DNA of 6,852 nucleotides from Smithellaceae bacterium (GTDB lineage Bacteria; Desulfobacterota; Syntrophia; Syntrophales; Smithellaceae), in contig JAQVQT010000100.1 of assembly GCA_028701435.1 (NCBI GenBank), forward strand, positions 1-6,852, given 5' to 3'. Below the pieces are notes generated by a model, which was given only the letters and a program-made list of their open reading frames with translations, did not search any database and was not told the DNA's origin. The translations under genes were made by a program, and so were the position numbers. Shown here one piece after another: positions 1 through 5,888 of the stretch (the first letter of the stretch is position 1; the number at the start of each line of letters is the position of its first letter).

Positions 1-135
1 CCTGTCGCAAAATTTTCAACTGTCGGAGATTATATAATGGGTTATAAGGCACCTATAAACGAACCGGTATATATTTATTCAAGTGTTTCAACAACACCTG
101 ATTCTGTTGGGTGGATGAAAAACAGGGAGGAATAA
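1..135 (+). CDS. 3' end of an unidentified gene (partial)
   Basis: Frame 1 is open from the first base to a TAA at 133-135, giving a 44-residue C-terminal piece that ends in WMKNREE. It is rich in Tyr, Val, Ser and Pro (for example NEPVYIYSS) and looks like a beta-rich tail rather than a helix; I do not recognise it. An internal ATG at 37 has GGAG at 25-28 with an 8-base spacer, so a free-standing 32-residue ORF starting there is possible. Because the frame stays open upstream, a longer gene entering from the left is more likely. The stop lies 2 bases before the ATG at 138, and the Shine-Dalgarno of the next gene sits inside this reading frame, so the two are probably cotranscribed. The function is unknown. 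Confidence 0.5.
   Translation, partial: PVAKFSTVGDYIMGYKAPINEPVYIYSSVSTTPDSVGWMKNREE
124..131 (+). promoter_or_regulatory. Strong ribosome binding site for the gene at 138
   Basis: AGGGAGGA contains the GGAGG core at 126-130, 7 bases before the ATG at 138. This decides the start. The same frame is open back to a GTG at 111, but that codon has no Shine-Dalgarno and would put nine mostly polar residues before the basic n-region of an obvious signal peptide. Confidence 0.8.
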
Positions 136-137
136 TA

Positions 138-539
138 ATGCGTAAACTTTTATTTGTAATACTATTCACGATTATTTCATCCTGTTTATTTGCAGCAACT
201 GCAACTGTTACACAGACAGTGACGCAGACTGTAACGCCAACAGTTACAGGCGGTAAAGCCGCGCCAACACCAACTGTTACTATTACTCCGTATTTAACAA
301 AAGCAGAAATAACTGTATGGCGCGACAAGTTAAACCCTGTAAAGCCATTAAAAAATGTAAAGGCATTTACAAATATTATCGGTAAAACTGAATTAACAGA
401 CGCTGAGATAATTGAATATGTACAGATTAAAGTTCCTGTTGCGGAAGTGGTGGCAGTAAAAACTGTAATATCAAAATATACAAGCACTCCAACAAAGACC
501 GTTACCAAAACTGTAATAACGGAGATAAAAACAAAATGA
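138..539 (+). CDS. Small exported Thr/Val-repeat protein, possible lipoprotein
   Basis: A 133-residue protein of unknown function. Residues 1-19 form an export signal: MRK, then a hydrophobic stretch (LLFVILFTII), then ISSC at 13-16, which fits the lipobox pattern [LVI][ASTVI][GAS]C. Cleavage by signal peptidase I after LFA (residue 19) is an alternative. Residues 23-37 are a TVTQ/TVTP tandem repeat, with a second TPTVT run at about 43-47 and a TPTKTVTKTV tail near the C-terminus. Between them is a charged, probably helical segment (about 50-115: EITVWRDKL, ELTDAEIIEYV). The layout suggests an anchored protein with extended linkers at the cell envelope; that role is inferred. Its TGA stop overlaps the ATG of the LamG gene (ATGA, 536-539), so the two are probably translationally coupled. 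An outer spanin was considered, but no partner inner spanin is seen. Confidence 0.75.
   Translation: MRKLLFVILFTIISSCLFAATATVTQTVTQTVTPTVTGGKAAPTPTVTITPYLTKAEITVWRDKLNPVKPLKNVKAFTNIIGKTELTDAEIIEYVQIKVPVAEVVAVKTVISKYTSTPTKTVTKTVITEIKTK
204..248 (+). repeat. Imperfect 12-bp tandem repeat encoding TVTQ/TVTP
   Basis: Four units, the last one incomplete, begin at 204, 216, 228 and 240. Each has the form ac-W-gt-N-ac-R-c-M-g and encodes Thr-Val-Thr-Gln or Thr-Val-Thr-Pro. The units differ at synonymous third positions (gtt, gtg, gta, gtt), so the amino-acid repeat is better conserved than the DNA. This argues for selection on the protein repeat rather than a fresh slippage expansion. Confidence 0.7.
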
Positions 540-1330
540 AAAAACTTATAATAGTTTTATTGCTTTTAATTCCGATAACATTACAGGCATATTATTATAA
601 ATATTCCAATGATGTTAAAGCCGTGTATGATTTTGAAGATATTGTTTCAATGCACATTCAAGACGTAACGGGGAATGGGTATCACTTACTTTCAAACGGA
701 ACAGTACAAAGCACAGAAAAGGTTTATAATGGAACGTATAGTGCAACGGCAAATGGAAATAGTGAAAATAATTTTATTATGTCTTTACCTTTAAAAGCAC
801 AATTAAAAACAAACTCATTCACTATACAATTCAGATTATATATGCCCTCTGGAAATATAGGCAGTGAGATATGGTTTGGACAAATGTATGATACTGAACC
901 AGCACTCGCAACATGGACAGACGCAACTAATAACTCACCCCGATTATTAAAAATGCAGACAAACGGAGTACATTCATGGAATGACACTGAAGCGATTGAT
1001 ATATCTTTTGCAAATGACAAATGGACAAGAATAAATTATGAATTTAATTCAACTGACAATTATGTAAAAGTTTATTTTGACGGTATTTATAAAACTCGTA
1101 TTTATACCTTTGTAATTAATCCGCTTTCAAATGATACAAAAGAATTATATTTTATGAGAACATATAGTGGTTTTGGTGCAATGAACGGATATATAGATAA
1201 TTTAATTTTTTCAAACAAACTTTACAATGGTGCTGAAATATTACCTATTGGATATTCCGAAACAAAATATTTTACACCGGAAGAAATTATATATTTTGGC
1301 GCTGACCAAATATATTATGACGGAGAATAA
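536..1330 (+). CDS. Secreted LamG / concanavalin A-like domain protein
   Basis: A 264-residue protein with a signal peptide at residues 1-18: MKK, a hydrophobic core (LIIVLLLLIPIT), and likely cleavage after LQA. The rest is one LamG-type beta-sandwich. It opens with AVYDFED (29-34) and the typical D-x-[ST]-G-N-G motif in QDVTGNGYHL (42-51). It continues with NSFTIQFRLYMP (93-104), the DKWTRINYEF...VKVYFDGIYK strands (161-186), and closes with GYIDNLIFSNKLYNGAEI (218-235). A Tyr-rich tail of about 25 residues follows. Domains of this fold commonly bind carbohydrate or protein; no catalytic motif is visible, so a surface-binding role is inferred. It overlaps the upstream gene by four bases. 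Two sampled 60-base lines give about 25-30% GC, well below the head genes, which suggests separate acquisition. An export signal is unusual for a virion protein, so a lysogenic-conversion or host-surface function is plausible. Confidence 0.8.
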   Translation: MKKLIIVLLLLIPITLQAYYYKYSNDVKAVYDFEDIVSMHIQDVTGNGYHLLSNGTVQSTEKVYNGTYSATANGNSENNFIMSLPLKAQLKTNSFTIQFRLYMPSGNIGSEIWFGQMYDTEPALATWTDATNNSPRLLKMQTNGVHSWNDTEAIDISFANDKWTRINYEFNSTDNYVKVYFDGIYKTRIYTFVINPLSNDTKELYFMRTYSGFGAMNGYIDNLIFSNKLYNGAEILPIGYSETKYFTPEEIIYFGADQIYYDGE

Positions 1331-1333
1331 ATA

Positions 1334-3514
1334 ATGCCTGAAAAAAAGAAAGACCTAAAAGCGGAACATAAAAGAGTATACGATTTATTTTCGCGGTTCA
1401 GGCAGGCTAAGCAGGCTCTTGAAACGAAGTGGGTTGTTAACATACTTACAACATTTACCTATGAAAAATGGATGTTTACCGACAGAGTTCAGAATATAGA
1501 GAGGCTTGATAAGTTTATTAACAGTGACACCGCCCGCCTTCACATGAAGACGCAGAAAATACTTCCGATTTTTCGGGCTTTATTTTCAAAGATAATAAAA
1601 ACAAATCCTATTATCCGCGCGGCGCCAGAAGGTCTTGACGCGCAAAACGATTTCGGGGCAGAGCTTTCAGAGAGCATACTGAAAGAACAGTATACAAAAT
1701 GGAAACGGTTTGGTTTAAATAGCCGTAACGCCTTCTGGCTTCTTATGACAGGAAACGCGTTTTCAAAAAACGTATTCAATCCTAAAAAAGGAGCGCTGAT
1801 TCCAACAGCTTCCGGAGCTGAAGCTTTAAGAAAAGGGGAAATAGAAACAGAAGCAATATCGCCTTTTGAAGTATATCAGCCTATGAATGTATTAAGTATT
1901 GAACACGCGCCTATTGCCATGCAAACAGTTCTTATGTTAAGGAAAGACGCCATGGCACAATTTAACATGATAAAGAAAGGAGAAGGTTCGGTAGATACAA
2001 ATATATGGAGAAACAAGCTGCTGCTTTCTGGATCCCCTTTTGAAATAACGTACACATCAACAAGCAGCGAAGACTATATAGAAATGATTATTGTATATGA
2101 ACGGCCAACAGATGAACATCCAAAAGGCAACATGTATATAATGACAGACAAACAGATAGTAAAAGATTACGGAGAACTGGACATTCCAGACAATGAAATT
2201 CCTCTGTGTCAGGGAAAATTTATTGAAACCGGGTTTGCTTTTGGAGAAACGCCTATATCCTTTCTTGTTCCTATTGATAGGGAAATATCTTTATACCGCG
2301 GGCAGTTGGCCGTACACGCAGAAAAGCTCGCAAATCCAATACCTTGTCTTCCTTACAAATCAAAGATATCAAGCGAAGAGTTTGGAAACAGACACGCAAA
2401 AGTATTCAGGTATGATGAACGTACCGGGAAACCCTTCTGGCTACAGCCAGCAGAAATGTCACAGTATTTTTTTAATAACCTTAACCGGCTTGAAATGGAT
2501 ATGCAGGATATAGCGTCTATACATGACCCGTCCATGGGTAAAAGACCAGAAGGCGTGAGAAGCGGGCTTCATCAGGCATATATGTCCGAAGAAGACGACC
2601 AGCAGCACAGCCCTACAATAGATAATTTCTTTAACATGTATGTATCGCTTGGAACAAAGCTATTAAAGCTTTCAAAAAAACATTATAAAGAAACAAGGTC
2701 AATAAAAATATTTGGAAAAGAAAATATATATTATGCAAAGTTTTCCGGAAAAGACCTGCAGGAAAATCCAAACGTTGATATTTATGTAGCTGGCGGTATG
2801 CCTTCAAACAGAGTAGCGAAACAAAGTATGGTAATGCAGCTTACGGCCGGAGGCATGATTACTACAAACGAAGGCAGAGAGATACTTGAATTCGGAGAAA
2901 TGGACCCAATATTCCGAAAAGATTATAAAGATAAGGTAAGACAGCGCATAGAGATCCAGAAAATAAAAGACAAGAAGCTTAAAGAGGTAAAAGTTACAAG
3001 GCTTGAAAATCATATTATACATATACGCGTTGTAGTTGACTGGATAAAATCTTCAGAGTTTGAAACTTCAATGGATGAAGAACAAAAAGAATTTACGTTT
3101 AAGCACCTTGAAGAGCATGTAAAAGCGCTTGTTGAGTTATTTACAACGGCTCCTGTACTTGCTGCTACATGTATGGACGCGACACACATTGACCAGCGTT
3201 TCGTTCAGTTCCTGTCAAGTGAAATTGAACTTTACCAGAAAAGACAGGCGTATATGGAACAGAAGCGAGCGGCAAAGCTTGCAGCGGCAAAGCAGGCAGC
3301 GCAGGCAGAAAACAGAGAGCTGTCTCCGGAAGAAGAAGGAGACATAGGAGCTGAAGCCGGTAATCAGGCCGCGGATGAATTTGAGCAAGAACAGCGGAAC
3401 AAAGCACAGTCTGTGAGTGGAGTTCCGCCACAGATAGCAATGCTTCAAAAAATGATGAACCAAACAATGCAAGGACAAGGCGAGGGACAACCGCCCGAAG
3501 AAGGAGGCCAGTAA
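1334..3514 (+). CDS. Phage portal protein (P22-portal-like)
   Basis: Forms the dodecameric DNA-entry ring at one capsid vertex, docks the terminase and later binds the adaptor. Its 726 residues are close to the 725 of P22 gp1. Family features are visible. The N-terminal part is helical and carries the ISPFEVYQP segment (175-183). FGETPISFLVPIDREISLYR (303-322) matches the usual portal core. SMGKRPEGVRSG (400-411), followed by EEDDQQHSPTI, matches the G-x-x-P-x-G-V-R-S-G motif with acidic follow-up. LENHIIHI to EEHVKAL (557-599) is the His-spaced region typical of this portal group. The C-terminal ~100 residues are Gln/Glu/Ala-rich (helical to about 660, then disordered), possibly like the P22 barrel region. 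The start has GGAGA at 1322-1326 inside the end of the LamG gene; the stop is 1 base before the next ATG. It heads the head-assembly gene run. Confidence 0.92.
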   Translation: MPEKKKDLKAEHKRVYDLFSRFRQAKQALETKWVVNILTTFTYEKWMFTDRVQNIERLDKFINSDTARLHMKTQKILPIFRALFSKIIKTNPIIRAAPEGLDAQNDFGAELSESILKEQYTKWKRFGLNSRNAFWLLMTGNAFSKNVFNPKKGALIPTASGAEALRKGEIETEAISPFEVYQPMNVLSIEHAPIAMQTVLMLRKDAMAQFNMIKKGEGSVDTNIWRNKLLLSGSPFEITYTSTSSEDYIEMIIVYERPTDEHPKGNMYIMTDKQIVKDYGELDIPDNEIPLCQGKFIETGFAFGETPISFLVPIDREISLYRGQLAVHAEKLANPIPCLPYKSKISSEEFGNRHAKVFRYDERTGKPFWLQPAEMSQYFFNNLNRLEMDMQDIASIHDPSMGKRPEGVRSGLHQAYMSEEDDQQHSPTIDNFFNMYVSLGTKLLKLSKKHYKETRSIKIFGKENIYYAKFSGKDLQENPNVDIYVAGGMPSNRVAKQSMVMQLTAGGMITTNEGREILEFGEMDPIFRKDYKDKVRQRIEIQKIKDKKLKEVKVTRLENHIIHIRVVVDWIKSSEFETSMDEEQKEFTFKHLEEHVKALVELFTTAPVLAATCMDATHIDQRFVQFLSSEIELYQKRQAYMEQKRAAKLAAAKQAAQAENRELSPEEEGDIGAEAGNQAADEFEQEQRNKAQSVSGVPPQIAMLQKMMNQTMQGQGEGQPPEEGGQ
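3501..3507 (+). promoter_or_regulatory. Near-perfect ribosome binding site inside the portal 3' end
   Basis: AAGGAGG is complementary to the 16S anti-Shine-Dalgarno and lies 8 bases before the ATG at 3516. It sits within the last codons of the portal gene. It supports the reality of the short gene at 3516, which has no recognisable homology. Confidence 0.75.
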
Positions 3515-3515
3515 T

Positions 3516-3866
3516 ATGAGCACAGCAGTTGCGGAACCGGAAAGTGAATCGGATTGGGATAAGAAAAAGAAAGCCATAAAAGAGAAAGGAAAGGTTTTGC
3601 TTTCAAAAGGCATAAAAGAAATTGTTATGGAAGCTGCAAAATCAAACGCAAAGACAAGGGTAACAATAAGCCTTACTGTAACCAGCGGCGGAGAAATAGA
3701 AGTAGACGACCTTTATGTAAACAAAGACACTGACCCAATAGACCTTCTTGACAGAATCAGGGACGGGAAGTATAATGCCGACAAGAAAGGGAATGAAGAG
3801 GAAAAAGAAAATTCTTTAGTTTTTTCACAGCGTATGAAAGAAAAAGAGGAATCAAATAAAGAATAG
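3516..3866 (+). CDS. Small charged protein of unknown function between portal and scaffold
   Basis: A 116-residue protein I do not recognise. Residues 1-15 are acidic (AEPESESDWD). Residues 16-47 are Lys-rich and probably helical. Residues 48-85 look like a compact beta-hairpin plus helix (TRVTISLTVTSGGEIEVDDL, then DPIDLLDRIRDGK). The last 30 residues are Glu/Lys-rich and probably disordered. There is no signal peptide or membrane segment. The start is well supported by AAGGAGG 8 bases upstream, and the gene begins 1 base after the portal stop, so it is surely in the same operon. Its position between portal and scaffold suggests an accessory head-assembly role, for example a minor head protein or scaffold cofactor, but that rests on location only. 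It ends in TAG within a 16-base repeat shared with the end of the scaffold gene. Confidence 0.75.
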   Translation: MSTAVAEPESESDWDKKKKAIKEKGKVLLSKGIKEIVMEAAKSNAKTRVTISLTVTSGGEIEVDDLYVNKDTDPIDLLDRIRDGKYNADKKGNEEEKENSLVFSQRMKEKEESNKE

Positions 3867-3869
3867 CGA
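3854..3869 (+). repeat. 16-bp direct repeat, left copy, before the scaffold gene
   Basis: The string aaataaagaatagcga is identical to 4556-4571. This copy covers the last codons and TAG stop of the upstream gene, and its end overlaps the first bases of the GAGGA Shine-Dalgarno (3868-3872) of the scaffold gene. The two copies are 702 bases apart and bracket the scaffold coding region. Confidence 0.8.
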
Positions 3870-3880
3870 GGAATTAAAAA

Positions 3881-4561
3881 ATGCCAAACGAAACAGGAAT
3901 ACCTGCAGCAGGCACAGGCGCAGCCCCAACCGCAGGTGATCAAAGCGGAGCCAACCAGCAGCCACCAGCCCAGACAGGCGCAGGCGCTGACGCGGGAAAT
4001 GGCGGATTCGCCATTACACCGGACGCATTTGACGCGAACGAAGTAGTAGATTTAGGAGACGGAAAGACGGCGAAGTGGTCCGACCTTATTGAGGCGGGCA
4101 AAAAAAATCTTGCAGCAGCAGCGCAGGCGGCAGGCCAGCCACCGGCAGGAGCTGAAGCGGGAGCAGGAGGACATGGATCAGACCCTAATGCACCTTATGC
4201 GAATCCGGCGGTTCAGGCGCAAATGGCTACCATGAAAGCGGTATTTGACCTTGCTGCAAAATCTGCCGTTCAGAACTATCCTAAAGCTACAGTGAACGAA
4301 ATCCGTTTGTATATGCAGGCGGACCCAAAAGCAAGTTTTGAAAAGATAGAAGAGTACGCAAAGAAAATACACGAGCAGAAAATAAAAGATATTGACGCAG
4401 GTGTTCAGGAATATCTGAACGCAAAAGCAAAAGAGGCAGCAGGCGGTCCTTTACTTTCAACGAATGGAACACCGTCCCCTGCCGGCGGCGCTGATACCAA
4501 CGAAGACCTTGACAGCCCTTCATTGGGTGACAAGATTAAAGGGTATTTTAAGCGTAAATAA
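3881..4561 (+). CDS. Probable capsid scaffolding protein
   Basis: A 226-residue protein placed directly between the portal region and the capsid gene, the usual scaffold position. Residues 1-40 are low-complexity Ala/Gly/Pro/Gln. Residues 43-82 hold an ordered patch (ITPDAFDANEVVDLGDGK, then WSDLIEAGKKNLA) of a kind seen in phage scaffold-like proteins. A second Ala/Gly/Pro linker follows (83-108). A helical, charged segment spans about 110-187 (MKAVFDLAAKSAV, FEKIEEYAKKIHEQ). The C-terminus ends in a short basic helix, SLGDKIKGYFKRK (214-226), resembling the capsid-binding basic tail of P22-type scaffolds. It would guide coat assembly around the portal and be absent from mature virions. No protease motif is seen. 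GAGGA at 3868-3872 is 8 bases before the ATG. The assignment rests on position and composition rather than a clear sequence signature; an unrelated virion protein is possible. Confidence 0.65.
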   Translation: MPNETGIPAAGTGAAPTAGDQSGANQQPPAQTGAGADAGNGGFAITPDAFDANEVVDLGDGKTAKWSDLIEAGKKNLAAAAQAAGQPPAGAEAGAGGHGSDPNAPYANPAVQAQMATMKAVFDLAAKSAVQNYPKATVNEIRLYMQADPKASFEKIEEYAKKIHEQKIKDIDAGVQEYLNAKAKEAAGGPLLSTNGTPSPAGGADTNEDLDSPSLGDKIKGYFKRK

Positions 4562-4571
4562 AGAATAGCGA
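4556..4571 (+). repeat. 16-bp direct repeat, right copy, after the scaffold gene
   Basis: Identical to 3854-3869. This copy covers the last Lys codon and TAA stop of the scaffold gene and runs into the leader of the capsid gene, where an A8 run begins. Here the stop used is the TAA inside the repeat; in the left copy it is the TAG, read in another frame. The shared DNA is therefore not explained by a shared protein sequence. Confidence 0.8.
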
Positions 4572-4593
4572 AAAAAAATTCAAGGATAAAAAC

Positions 4594-5823
4594 ATGGGAC
4601 CTATAGCGTTAACAGACATAGACGGACTTCTCAAAGACGTATTACGTGAACCAATCGTAAACCAGATCAACAAAGAAACAATGATTTTGAACCAGATAGA
4701 AGCCGGAGTTGATGATTTTGATATTGCCGGCGAAACAATTAAACATCCGGTAATGCTTACCCGCAATACAAAAATGGGATTCAGGCAGACCGGAGCGTAC
4801 ATGCCTTCAGGCGGTAACGCAAAAGTAAAACAGGTTACAAGCAACCCGGTTTCTCTTTATGCCTATGTTGAATTTGAAGGACAGGCAATAAGGAGAACGC
4901 TTAATCAGGAAGGAGCGTTTGAAAAGCTTCTGCAGTTTGAGCTTAAAAACGCAGCTGAAAGCTGCCGCATGGAAATAAACAGGGCGTCTTATGGCTTTGG
5001 CCGTGGAGACCTTGGTATTCTTGACGGAGCTCCGGTAGGCAATGTTATCACCGTTGAAAGTGATACGATTGCACACATTGCACCGAACATGAGCTGGTTT
5101 GAAGAAGGCATGGAACTTGAAGCCTATGACGCAGCCACGCTTGCAACAAGGCGCGGGACATACGTTATAGATACAATCAGCCCGGACACAAGAGAAATTA
5201 CGCTTGTGGATTCAACCGGATTGCAGGACGGGGATTACCTGTTTGTAAACAGGAACAAGGGAAATGAGCCTATGGGCTTCCTTGGATTTGCCGATAACGG
5301 TACTTATGTGCCTAATCTTGGCGGAGTATCAGAAACAGACTTCCACCGCTGGAATGGACATGTTGATACAGCTGTAGCTGTAAGAGCCATAACAGAAGAA
5401 ATGCTTCAGAACATGATTACAAAAATAGAAAGAGCCGGGCAGGGTCAGCTTATAATGACCACCGAAGCTATCCGCAATAAGATAGCCCGCCTGATAAAAT
5501 CCACAATGGTACAGCCGCAGACGCTGGACCTTAAAGGCGGATTCAAGGCTCTGTCTTACAACGGATATCCGATATGGCACGACATTTACGCGCCTTATGG
5601 AACAATCTTACACGGGATAATGCAGTACGTTAAGATTCATCAGGCTTTCCCGCAGAAAGACAAAAAGTTCAACGCGTTTATGTGGGATGATCTTGACGGT
5701 TCAATTCTTCACGGCGTAAGAGACACAGACGTATTCTGGGCGAAATCTGTTATGGACTATAACCTGACGACAAAGAGAAGGAACGCTTTCGGCAGAATAG
5801 ACATGATAGACGCTAACCTGTAA
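4594..5823 (+). CDS. Major capsid protein, HK97 fold
   Basis: A 409-residue coat protein that forms the icosahedral shell. An N-terminal arm (about 10-40, LLKDVLREPIVNQINKETM) leads to an extended loop at about 55-82 (RNTKMGFRQTGAYMPSGGNA), matching the E-loop. A long amphipathic helix follows at about 106-131 (GAFEKLLQFELKNAAESCRM), matching the spine helix. Residues ~148-222 are a beta-rich insertion ending in DGDYLFVNRNKGNEPMGFLG, a pattern common in coat proteins with an inserted domain. The A-domain region (about 260-345) includes TEEMLQNMITKIERAGQG, and the C-terminus has KRRNAFGRIDMI. There is no obvious N-terminal cleavage domain, consistent with a separate scaffold gene. AAGGA at 4582-4586 is 7 bases before the ATG; the 32-base leader has an A8 run and unstructured AT-rich DNA, suited to high translation. 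The family call is strong from motif order and context; the exact subfamily is not determined. Confidence 0.9.
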   Translation: MGPIALTDIDGLLKDVLREPIVNQINKETMILNQIEAGVDDFDIAGETIKHPVMLTRNTKMGFRQTGAYMPSGGNAKVKQVTSNPVSLYAYVEFEGQAIRRTLNQEGAFEKLLQFELKNAAESCRMEINRASYGFGRGDLGILDGAPVGNVITVESDTIAHIAPNMSWFEEGMELEAYDAATLATRRGTYVIDTISPDTREITLVDSTGLQDGDYLFVNRNKGNEPMGFLGFADNGTYVPNLGGVSETDFHRWNGHVDTAVAVRAITEEMLQNMITKIERAGQGQLIMTTEAIRNKIARLIKSTMVQPQTLDLKGGFKALSYNGYPIWHDIYAPYGTILHGIMQYVKIHQAFPQKDKKFNAFMWDDLDGSILHGVRDTDVFWAKSVMDYNLTTKRRNAFGRIDMIDANL

Positions 5824-5831
5824 TTTACCCC

Positions 5832-5872
5832 GGGGTCCCGGATAAGGATTAAAAATCTTTAGCCGGGGCCCT
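5832..5872 (+). promoter_or_regulatory. Long hairpin after the capsid gene, without U-tract
   Basis: Arms gggtcccgg (5833-5841) and ccggggccc (5863-5871) pair over 9 positions with one G-U wobble. A further G-U is possible at 5832/5872. Inside them, after one A-G mismatch and one U-A pair, aaggatt (5844-5850) pairs with aatcttt (5854-5860) around an AAA triloop. The total is about 17-18 pairs. It lies in the only sizeable intergenic gap (65 bases), 9 bases after the capsid stop. Neither strand has a T-run after the stem, so it is not a standard intrinsic terminator. Likely roles are a 3' stabiliser of capsid mRNA, a partial attenuator or an RNA-processing site, separating highly expressed capsid from weaker downstream genes. 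This is inferred from structure by eye; no energy was calculated. Confidence 0.65.
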
Positions 5873-5888
5873 ATAAAAAGGATAAATA

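Noticed and set aside
33..38. TATAAT as a -10 promoter element
   Set aside because: It lies inside an open reading frame, has no TTGACA-like -35 at 16-18 bases, and the sequence is AT-rich enough for chance matches.
204..248. CRISPR-like or iteron-like array
   Set aside because: Units are only 12 bases, contiguous, in frame and diverged at third codon positions, so they are a protein-coding repeat.
53..508. Long open frame on the minus strand opposite the Thr/Val-repeat gene
   Set aside because: It is the antisense of the repeat gene. Its Val/Thr runs mirror the plus-strand repeat; it has no Shine-Dalgarno and no sensible protein features.
138..1330. Spanin pair (outer lipoprotein plus inner membrane protein)
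   Set aside because: The second protein has a cleavable signal and a LamG fold, not a membrane-anchored coiled coil, and no endolysin or holin is nearby.
2193..2513. Plus-strand open frame inside the portal gene
   Set aside because: An out-of-frame shadow of the portal core, with no ribosome binding site and no recognisable features.
3165..3613. Two overlapping minus-strand open frames across the portal 3' end
   Set aside because: They lie opposite a confident portal gene and the start of the next one. Their Leu/Ser/Cys-rich composition is typical of antisense translation of Gln/Lys/Glu codons.
4571..4578. A8 run as a programmed frameshift joining scaffold and capsid
   Set aside because: The run lies after the scaffold stop codon, so ribosomes translating the scaffold do not reach it, and the capsid gene has its own Shine-Dalgarno and start.
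5832..5880. Intrinsic terminator after the capsid gene
   Set aside because: The hairpin is strong, but the following bases are ctataaaaag on the plus strand and ggtaaatta on the minus strand, with no U-tract. The next gene follows closely with its own ribosome binding site.
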